Part shown: one piece after another, positions 57,477-64,000 of the stretch
How the letters are laid out: each line of letters opens with the position of its first letter
How positions within the stretch are numbered: the stretch's first letter is position 1
Assembly (NCBI RefSeq): GCF_002934545.1
Contig: NZ_PTJA01000003.1
Span: 124,001-188,000, forward strand
Length of the DNA: 64,000 bases
Reading direction: 5' to 3'
From: Lacrimispora xylanisolvens
GTDB taxonomy: Bacteria > Bacillota > Clostridia > Lachnospirales > Lachnospiraceae
Program-made: the position numbers and the translations under genes
The notes under the pieces: model-generated
What the model was told of the DNA's origin: nothing
Databases searched by the model: none
Seen by the model: only the letters and a program-made list of their open reading frames with translations

Positions 57477-58367
57477 ATGAACAAGAAAAATAAAATTCTT
57501 CCATGGGAATATAGTTTTCCCTCAATCATATTAATCGGATTAATTGTAGTATTTCCCATTATATATACCATATATATTTCGTTTACAAATATGAATCTGT
57601 ATCATTGGACGGACTATGAATTTATAGTCTTGGATAATTATAGACGTGCATTAACCAAACTGGATTCAGGTTTTATGTCTGCATTATTAACTACAATCAT
57701 TTGGACCGTTTTAAATATGGTCATACAGATTTTGGCTGCCTATTTGATTGCACTGGGATTGAATGCAAAAGGGCTAAAACTGGCGAGACTTTATAAAACA
57801 CTCCTGATGTTTCCTTGGGCGATGCCGGCTTATATATCCATTTTATTATGGAGAGTAGGTATTTATAATCCGCAGTATGGTTTGTTGAATAAAATACGTT
57901 CTGCGCTGGGGCTATCCAGCATGGACTTTTTATCTGAAAACATTCCGGCTTTTATCTCTTGTATGGTGTTAAACTTATGGATGGCGCTGCCATTTCTCAT
58001 TATGATGATGGATGGGGCGTTGCAGAGTGTGGATATCAGCTATTATGAAAGTGCAAGATTAGATGGAGGCGGATGGTGGGCTCAAAATTTATATATCACA
58101 ATACCATGCATTAAGCCCATATTAGCTCCTTCCATAATTATGACGACATTTACCACCTTTAAGCAGTTTGACATTATCTATTTATTAACGATGCAAAAGG
58201 GCTCTCTTACAGGAGCAACTCTTCAGACAGTTATTACCTATGCGCACCAAAATGCGTTTGTATCTAATAATTATGGTCTTTCTTCCGCTGTATCAATTGT
58301 GATTTTTGGATTTATTATTCTATTTTCTTTATTTGTCAATCGAGGCATTCGGGAGGAACACGTATGA
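57477..58367 (+). CDS. Maltodextrin ABC permease, MalF type
   Basis: A 296-aa six-helix permease. The EAA loop is ESARLDGGGWWAQNLYITIP. Overlaps the next gene by 4 nt (ATGA style). A separate ATPase is not encoded here. Confidence 0.93.
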   Translation: MNKKNKILPWEYSFPSIILIGLIVVFPIIYTIYISFTNMNLYHWTDYEFIVLDNYRRALTKLDSGFMSALLTTIIWTVLNMVIQILAAYLIALGLNAKGLKLARLYKTLLMFPWAMPAYISILLWRVGIYNPQYGLLNKIRSALGLSSMDFLSENIPAFISCMVLNLWMALPFLIMMMDGALQSVDISYYESARLDGGGWWAQNLYITIPCIKPILAPSIIMTTFTTFKQFDIIYLLTMQKGSLTGATLQTVITYAHQNAFVSNNYGLSSAVSIVIFGFIILFSLFVNRGIREEHV

Positions 58368-59206
58368 GAATAAAAACAGCAAGACGCATAGCCCGTTTAA
58401 GTATCTTAAATGTATTTTTTGTATTGTTATGTTTTATTACTTTAATTCCTATTCTATATGCATTTTTGCTTTCCGTAAGCAGTGATAGTTCTGCATTTGG
58501 AAACGGATTCTTACTTCCCCAGAGTCCTACCTTAAAAAATTATAAAGCCATCCTGGTGGAGGAGCCATTTCTTATTTGGCTTAAGAATTCAGTCGTTCTT
58601 AGTCTTGGGACCATGATACTTGCAATGGGAACTTCGGTGACAGCGTCGTATGCATTTTCCCGATTTCGGTTTCGGGGGAGAAATGAGATGTTAAAGCTAT
58701 TGTTAATTTTGAATGCGTTTCCACAAATTTTATCGATGTTTGCTATATTTAGATTATTTAAAAACATGAATCTATTAAATAATTACATTGGTTTAATCCT
58801 GATTTATGCGGGAAGCATGTGTATATTCAGTATCTGGAATATGAAAGGTTACTTCGATACCATTCCTATCGAAATTGAAGAATCTGCAAGAATTGATGGC
58901 GGAAGTTCAGGACAAATCATATGGAAGATCATATTACCCCTTGCCAGACCTTCCATTATTGTGACTGCTGTCATGGTATTGATTTTTGTATGGAACGAGT
59001 ATCTGTTTGCAACTACATTTATAATGAAAGAGGAGAACTATAACCTTGCAGGCGGTCTCTATCAGCTTCAGGCCAATGATTACAGCAGAAGCTGGTCGTT
59101 ATTTTCAGCAGCCGCAATTTTAGTTTCAGTACCTATTTTGATCCTGTTTTTTTCCATACAAAAATATATGGTATCAGGATTGACTACAGGAGGAGTGAAA
59201 GGATAA
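58364..59206 (+). CDS. Maltodextrin ABC permease, MalG type
   Basis: A 280-aa six-helix permease with EAA loop ESARIDGGSSGQIIWKIILP. Its stop overlaps the following start by 1 nt (TAATG), so the operon is tightly coupled through to the GH13 enzyme. Confidence 0.93.
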   Translation: MRIKTARRIARLSILNVFFVLLCFITLIPILYAFLLSVSSDSSAFGNGFLLPQSPTLKNYKAILVEEPFLIWLKNSVVLSLGTMILAMGTSVTASYAFSRFRFRGRNEMLKLLLILNAFPQILSMFAIFRLFKNMNLLNNYIGLILIYAGSMCIFSIWNMKGYFDTIPIEIEESARIDGGSSGQIIWKIILPLARPSIIVTAVMVLIFVWNEYLFATTFIMKEENYNLAGGLYQLQANDYSRSWSLFSAAAILVSVPILILFFSIQKYMVSGLTTGGVKG

Positions 59207-60960
59207 TGAAAAACAACATGAAAATAAATCATGAGGCTGTTTTGCATATTCCGTTATCAAATTATGCATTTGCCAATTCGGAACATAGATTGACCATAAG
59301 AATACGAACAAAAAAGGACAATGTTTCAGCGTGTACCTTATACTATGGTGATCGGGCTTGCCCTGTAACACCCGTCGTTTTTGAAGAAATTCAGATGGAA
59401 ATAAAAGCAAGGGATGAATTTTTTGATTATTATGAAGCGACCTTTGAAACACCATATACCCGTGTATGTTATTATTTTAAGCTGCAAAATGAAGGAGAGT
59501 GGACTTATTATTACTCAGAACGTTTTTCAAATGAACTTGCAATTCTTTATTTTGAACGTAACATTATGGAAGAAAGAAGCGAGTATTATCAGTACCCCTA
59601 CATATTAAGAAATGAAATACCAGATGTGCCAGCCTGGTTTAAGAAGGCTGTTGTCTATAATATATTTCCCGATAGCTTTGTCGGTGAGGAATCTGGTTCG
59701 CTTACACAGCCAAAGGAAGTGGTATTAGAAAATGGAAAGGTCTGTAGATCAAGATTAGGAGGAACGCTAAAAGAAGTTATAAAAAATCTGGATTATATCC
59801 AGGCACTTGGCGTTAACTGCATTTATTTTAATCCCATATTTGCAGCAGGAGAATACCACAAGTATGATACCATTGATTATTATCACATTGATCCGTGTTT
59901 TGGAACCAATGAGGAATTTAAACACTTAGTGGAAGAAATTCACAAACGAGAGATGAAGATCATTATAGATGGTGTATTTAATCATTGCAGCTGGGAATTT
60001 TTTGCCTTTGAAGATGTTATGGAAAAGGGAGAAAATTCAAAATATATTGATTGGTTTTATGACTTAAAGTTTCCGGTTTGCCGGCCGCAGTCGGAAAAAG
60101 AAAAACCTGGTTATGCCTGCTTTGCTTATGAGCCTAAGATGCCCAAACTAAACACTTCAAATGAAGAGGTGCAAAAGTATTTTGCCAATGTAGGTACTTA
60201 TTGGATTCGTGAGTATCAGATAGATGGATGGCGACTAGACGTAGCAAATGAAATCGACCGAATTTTTTGGAGAAAGTTCAGGGAAGCAGTAAAAAAAGAA
60301 AATAAGGAAGCAATCCTCATTGGCGAAGTGTGGGAGAATGCAGAAAGCTGGCTTCGGGGAGATATCTTTGATTCAACCATGAATTACGAATTCAGACGAA
60401 TTTGCCGTGATCACATCATCGGTGATAATAAAAATGCGATAACAGCTGCCAAACAGCTGGAACAGATGAGGCTTCGTTACCCTACCAATCTTGTAAACGG
60501 GCAGCTGAATCTTCTGGATAGCCATGATGTACCCAGATTTTTATCTCTTTGCAGGGGTGAACTGGGAAAATGGAAATTAGCTTGTATCCTTCTTATGCTG
60601 TTCCCGGGGGTCCCCAGCTTATTTTACGGCGATGAACAGGCAATTTGCGGAATGAAGGAACATGAATACAGGAATCCCATGGTATGGAACCAAAATCCAC
60701 AACTATATGAATTTGTGCAGAAGATCATAGAGATAAGAAAAGAATATATAGAGAAAGACACTTCCTATGAAGTATTATGGAAAGAAACCGATGAACGAGT
60801 GTTGACTTTTGTGAGAGATGGAAGAAAGGGAAGATTATTTGTAAGTCTGAATGTTTCAGAAATGGATCAGGAGTGGAATAGAGGGGATAAAAATATGATT
60901 CTTGCCTCCACAGAAAATGAAGAGCTTCTGGAAGCAATGGGATATAAACTATATTTATAG
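59206..60960 (+). CDS. Intracellular GH13 neopullulanase / cyclomaltodextrinase
   Basis: A 584-aa protein without signal peptide. An N-terminal beta domain (residues 1-130) like CBM34 precedes the barrel. Triad: Asp345 (DGWRLDVANE), Glu374 (ILIGEVWE), Asp441 (LLDSHDVPR). With the N-terminal extra domain, this is the GH13_20 layout of cyclomaltodextrinase, maltogenic amylase or neopullulanase. It cleaves imported maltodextrins or cyclodextrins inside the cell, complementing the secreted CGTase-like amylase, a pairing known from cyclodextrin pathways. Confidence 0.9.
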   Translation: MKNNMKINHEAVLHIPLSNYAFANSEHRLTIRIRTKKDNVSACTLYYGDRACPVTPVVFEEIQMEIKARDEFFDYYEATFETPYTRVCYYFKLQNEGEWTYYYSERFSNELAILYFERNIMEERSEYYQYPYILRNEIPDVPAWFKKAVVYNIFPDSFVGEESGSLTQPKEVVLENGKVCRSRLGGTLKEVIKNLDYIQALGVNCIYFNPIFAAGEYHKYDTIDYYHIDPCFGTNEEFKHLVEEIHKREMKIIIDGVFNHCSWEFFAFEDVMEKGENSKYIDWFYDLKFPVCRPQSEKEKPGYACFAYEPKMPKLNTSNEEVQKYFANVGTYWIREYQIDGWRLDVANEIDRIFWRKFREAVKKENKEAILIGEVWENAESWLRGDIFDSTMNYEFRRICRDHIIGDNKNAITAAKQLEQMRLRYPTNLVNGQLNLLDSHDVPRFLSLCRGELGKWKLACILLMLFPGVPSLFYGDEQAICGMKEHEYRNPMVWNQNPQLYEFVQKIIEIRKEYIEKDTSYEVLWKETDERVLTFVRDGRKGRLFVSLNVSEMDQEWNRGDKNMILASTENEELLEAMGYKLYL

Positions 60961-60973
60961 ATTTAATGGAAAG

Positions 60974-61023
60974 CGGTATCTTGCCATTTGTTCAAATCAT
61001 CAATGGCAGGGTATCGTTTTTTT
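60974..61023 (+). terminator. Terminator after the maltodextrin operon
   Basis: TGCCATT pairs with AATGGCA, extended by weaker pairs, followed by TTTTTTT. The rest of 61024-61268 shows no gene. Confidence 0.7.
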
Positions 61024-61268
61024 GATTGGTCAACAAGATACCAGGGGAATTGCATGGTACACTTTCTCTGTTGTAAATGATATTTTATTATGATAATATA
61101 GCAGTATTCTTGCTGCGTTTCATAGTAATTGCAGCTTAAATTTTTTTAGTGACACTGGAGCACTGTATAAAATAGGGGCTTTTCGTTGATGATAACGCTG
61201 TGTTTGCTTCGTCATATTAGTTATACTAAATTACACTTTACTACAATCAGCAATAAGGAGATAAAACT

Positions 61269-62189
61269 ATGAATCCAATCATTCAGGTTAAAAACTTCAC
61301 AAAAAAATATGGTGACTTTATCGCAGTAAATGATATCTCTTTTGATGTGGAAGAAGGCAGTGTATTTGCATTTCTGGGACCAAATGGTGCTGGAAAAAGC
61401 ACAACCATAAATACGTTATGTACCATTTTTGAAAAAACTTCCGGTACGTTATTGATCGATGGAAAAGATGTGAGCAGGCAAAAAAGCGAGGTACGGTCTT
61501 CCATTGGAGTTGTATTTCAGGATTCCACTCTTGATGCGAAAATGACCATTGAAGAGAATTTAAAAATGCACTGTGTATTTTATAACATTCCAAACAAGGA
61601 AGTGGATGAACGAATTAAGTTTGTTCTCAATCTGGTGGATTTAACAAATGAAAGAAAGAAAATGGTTTCCGCTTTATCGGGAGGAATGAAACGGCGTGTT
61701 GAGATTGCCAGAGGCCTGGTGCATTATCCGAAGGTTTTATTCCTTGATGAGCCAACAACAGGGCTGGATCCCCAGACCAGGGCACATATATGGGAATATA
61801 TTATGAAGCTTCAGAAAGAAAGAAACATTACAATCTTTCTAACCACCCATTACATGGAAGAAGCCGAGATCTGCAATAAGATAGCGATAATGGATGGCGG
61901 GGTAATTGTAGCACATGATACTCCTTACGCATTGAAGAAAATGTATACGAAGGATAAAGCTTATATCAATACAAATGATGAAGAAGAGTTTAAACGCCTG
62001 CTGACGGAGCATCAATTAAACTATTCAAAAAAAGATGGTTATTATAAGGTGGAAGCAGAGTATCTGGACCGCCTGCTGGAGGTGTTAAGCGTTCATAAGG
62101 AGCACATTACCAATATTGAAATTAAAAAAGGAACCTTTAATGATGTGTTTTTAGAGATAACAGGAAAAAAGATCAGGGAGGAGGGGTAA
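61269..62189 (+). CDS. ABC exporter ATPase, DrrA type
   Basis: A 306-aa ATP-binding protein: Walker A GPNGAGKST, signature LSGGMKRR, Walker B VLFLDEPTTGLD, and the C-terminal extension typical of DrrA/CcmA proteins. The start codon follows AAGGAG. Next gene begins 1 nt after its stop. Likely exports a drug or lipid-like molecule. Confidence 0.93.
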   Translation: MNPIIQVKNFTKKYGDFIAVNDISFDVEEGSVFAFLGPNGAGKSTTINTLCTIFEKTSGTLLIDGKDVSRQKSEVRSSIGVVFQDSTLDAKMTIEENLKMHCVFYNIPNKEVDERIKFVLNLVDLTNERKKMVSALSGGMKRRVEIARGLVHYPKVLFLDEPTTGLDPQTRAHIWEYIMKLQKERNITIFLTTHYMEEAEICNKIAIMDGGVIVAHDTPYALKKMYTKDKAYINTNDEEEFKRLLTEHQLNYSKKDGYYKVEAEYLDRLLEVLSVHKEHITNIEIKKGTFNDVFLEITGKKIREEG

Positions 62190-62190
62190 T

Positions 62191-63027
62191 ATGAATACAG
62201 TACTCGCCTTATGGAAAAGAGGGTTAAAAGCATTTGTACGAAATAAAACCGGGTTAATATTTTCGCTCATATTTCCTTTTTTCTTTGTATATGTGTTTGG
62301 TGCAATATTTAAAAATGATTTCATAGAAAATCCCATCGCTTACATGCTTTCCGGTGTTATTATCACCACTGTTTTTGAAAGTGCGCTAAACCTTGCGTCT
62401 TCAACGGTTGATGATATGGTCAGTGGTTTCATGAAAGAAGTTTTGGTCTCCCCTGCAAAGAGAGTTTATGTTGCGATGGGACAATTACTGTCTGCAGCAA
62501 CGGTAGCCACCTTACAGGGTATCCTGATCCTGGTAATTGGTTTATTTATTGGTATAAAGTTTACCAGCTGGAAAACTCCTCTGTTGGTGCTCGCTTCCAT
62601 GATTTTTATCGGCATCGTATTTTCTGGCGTTGGGTTATTTTTAGCCACGAAGGTACGCAACGGTCAGACATTCCAGATCGTCAAAACAGCAGTAACGATG
62701 CCCCTCACATTTCTGTCCGGTGCCTATGTTCCATTGTCCATGCTGCCAGGCTCTTTAAAGTTTGTAGCTTACCTTAATCCAATGACTTATGCCACAGCAT
62801 TTTTTAGAATGATCGTCTTGGAAAAAGGGAATCTTCCTGTTTCCGAACTGATTAAAGAAGGTTTGGTAGTTGAAATAAATGGGTATGCAATTACTCCGAT
62901 TATGACGTTTGGAGTTATTCTGGTCATTGGTTTGGTGTTCCTGCTTCTTTCAACTATATCCTTTGTTAAGACAGATTTTTCCCGTTTGAACCGAAGTGCC
63001 ACCGATGCGAATGCGCTTTGGGGATAA
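62191..63027 (+). CDS. ABC-2 type permease, DrrB type
   Basis: A 278-aa membrane protein with six helices and an ABC-2 signature segment (FLSGAYVPLSMLPGSLKFVAYLNP, in parts: LPGSLKFVAYLNPMTYA). GGGAGGAGGGG precedes the ATG, overlapping the ATPase gene end. The remnant at 44730 belongs to this same family. Confidence 0.92.
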   Translation: MNTVLALWKRGLKAFVRNKTGLIFSLIFPFFFVYVFGAIFKNDFIENPIAYMLSGVIITTVFESALNLASSTVDDMVSGFMKEVLVSPAKRVYVAMGQLLSAATVATLQGILILVIGLFIGIKFTSWKTPLLVLASMIFIGIVFSGVGLFLATKVRNGQTFQIVKTAVTMPLTFLSGAYVPLSMLPGSLKFVAYLNPMTYATAFFRMIVLEKGNLPVSELIKEGLVVEINGYAITPIMTFGVILVIGLVFLLLSTISFVKTDFSRLNRSATDANALWG

Positions 63028-63045
63028 CAAATAGTCTGGTTATAA

Positions 63046-63083
63046 CAAGCCTTGGGGGATATCGCCTCAAGGCTTGTTTTTTT
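63046..63083 (+). terminator. Terminator after the DrrAB-like operon
   Basis: CAAGCCTTGGGG and CCTCAAGGCTTG form a long stem with loop and TTTTTTT. Confidence 0.88.
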
Positions 63084-63108
63084 ATATCAGTTACCAATTA
63101 CATACCAG

Positions 63109-63164
63109 TTGACATCTGGTTTAATCAGGCTATAATTGTTTCAGGGGAATAGTCTAATTAGACT
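63109..63164 (+). promoter_or_regulatory. Promoter with palindromic operator of the esterase gene
   Basis: TTGACA (63109), 16-nt spacer, TATAAT (63131), then the perfect 14-bp palindrome AGTCTAATTAGACT (63151-63164), followed at 63161 by a partial repeat GACTAATAGT. The palindrome is where a repressor would block transcription; its protein is not identified. Confidence 0.65.
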
Positions 63165-63209
63165 AATAGTGTATTGAATAATTATAAACAAAAGAGAGGA
63201 TAAACAATA

Positions 63210-64000
63210 ATGAAATCTTTTTTAATGATCGGGCAGTCTAATATGGCTGGACGAGGTTTTGTTCATGAGGTGGCGCCGATTTATAATGAAAGAATACAGA
63301 TGTTACGTAATGGCAGATGGCAGATGATGACCGAACCCATTAATTATGATCGTCCTGTTTCAGGAATAAGCCTTGCTGGTTCTTTCGCTGATATGTGGTG
63401 TCGTCAGAATCAGGAAGATGTGATTGGTCTGATTCCCTGTGCGGAAGGTGGCAGCATGCTGGATGAGTGGGCTGTTGACGGGGTACTATTTAAACATGCC
63501 GTAACAGAAGCTAAATTTGCGATGCAAAGCAGTGATTTAGCGGGAATATTGTGGCATCAGGGAGAAAGCGACAGCTCTAATGGAAACTACAAAGTATATT
63601 ATGATAAATTGTTATTAATCATTGAGACGCTAAGAAAAGAGTTAAATGTCCCCAATATTCCAATTATCATTGGCGGGTTAGGTGATTTTTTGGGCAAAGA
63701 AGGGTTTGGGAAAAGTTGTACGGAATTTAAATATGTTAATCAGGAATTAGAAAGATTTGCATTTGAACAAGATAATTGTTACTTTGTCACTGCAAAAGGT
63801 TTAACATCAAATCATGATGGGATACATTTTGATTCAATTTCTCAAAGGAAATTTGGGGTACGATACTTTGATGCATTTTCTAATAAGCATCATGTATCAG
63901 AGCCATTGATGAATGAGAATGAACTGTTAAGCCTTATTCAATCCAGAACATATACCAAAACAGAAAAAAGTTATATAAAAAGTATGGAGTTTGCATTGGG
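63210..64000 (+). CDS. Sialate O-acetylesterase-like (SASA) carbohydrate esterase, 3' end beyond edge
   Basis: 263 codons are visible and no stop. It begins with GQSNMAGRG, the SASA/SGNH block I with the nucleophile Ser, and has the conserved WHQGESDS motif and a His-containing HDGIHFD motif. It lacks a signal peptide, so may be cytoplasmic. Members of this family (CE6-like) remove acetyl groups from sialic acids or xylan. AGAGAGGA lies before the ATG. Confidence 0.85.
   Translation, partial: MKSFLMIGQSNMAGRGFVHEVAPIYNERIQMLRNGRWQMMTEPINYDRPVSGISLAGSFADMWCRQNQEDVIGLIPCAEGGSMLDEWAVDGVLFKHAVTEAKFAMQSSDLAGILWHQGESDSSNGNYKVYYDKLLLIIETLRKELNVPNIPIIIGGLGDFLGKEGFGKSCTEFKYVNQELERFAFEQDNCYFVTAKGLTSNHDGIHFDSISQRKFGVRYFDAFSNKHHVSEPLMNENELLSLIQSRTYTKTEKSYIKSMEFAL

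Overview
The window looks like chromosome from an anaerobic, spore-forming, carbohydrate-fermenting Lachnospiraceae-type Firmicute (Clostridium cluster XIVa; Lacrimispora or Hungatella-like). This is inference from gene content: a membrane pyrophosphatase, a sodium-pumping decarboxylase beta/gamma pair, a BclA-like collagen-repeat protein, YesMN-type two-component control of sugar ABC importers, strong AGGAGG ribosome binding sites and moderately low GC. No rRNA, tRNA, CRISPR array or complete insertion sequence was seen.

Layout. 1-4032 (minus) is the 5' part of a very large collagen-like gene that runs off the left edge; the long plus-strand frame through it is only a shadow. 4241-8140 holds oadB plus a tiny oadG (minus), divergent from hppA (plus). 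8201-25179 is a polysaccharide-utilisation locus: a sensor kinase / AraC-type regulator / heparinase II/III-like lyase operon on minus, facing a plus-strand operon of binding protein, two permeases, a GH2 enzyme, a GH88 unsaturated glucuronyl hydrolase and a DUF2264 protein, followed by a separately promoted GH2 beta-galactosidase-like gene. This fits import of uronate-containing oligosaccharides with intracellular trimming. 25259-26788 has three small genes (DUF3788, MmcQ/YjbR, DinB). 26831-30684 is a BmrCD-like heterodimeric multidrug ABC exporter behind a 31-codon leader peptide and terminator-like hairpins. 30685-31190 is non-coding but strongly structured. 31191-37216 has a patatin-like lipase, pcrA, a small acidic membrane protein, rlmD, and the stress proteins CsbD and GlsB/YeaQ.

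37784-52700 is an accessory region with many small-molecule or drug-response genes and clear decay: a Nudix-GNAT fusion, two APH-family kinases (one behind a leader peptide and terminator attenuator), MerR and AraC regulators, an OmpR-type two-component system followed by a scrap of ABC-2 permease, a chimeric cupin fragment, an AraC pseudogene, a GNAT gene frameshifted by an 11-bp duplication, and about 1.3 kb of mobile-element-like debris.

52822-60960 is a maltodextrin locus: a LacI regulator divergent from a secreted GH13 amylase with a CBM20 domain, a binding protein, two permeases and an intracellular GH13 neopullulanase/cyclomaltodextrinase. A 14-bp palindrome just after the promoter is the likely operator. 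61269-63027 is a DrrAB-like ABC exporter. A sialate O-acetylesterase-like gene runs off the right edge.

The most interesting signals are the hidden minus-strand collagen gene, two leader-peptide attenuators, the structured RNA candidate at 30733-31020, tandem hairpin repeats before pcrA, and the 11-bp duplication in the acetyltransferase.
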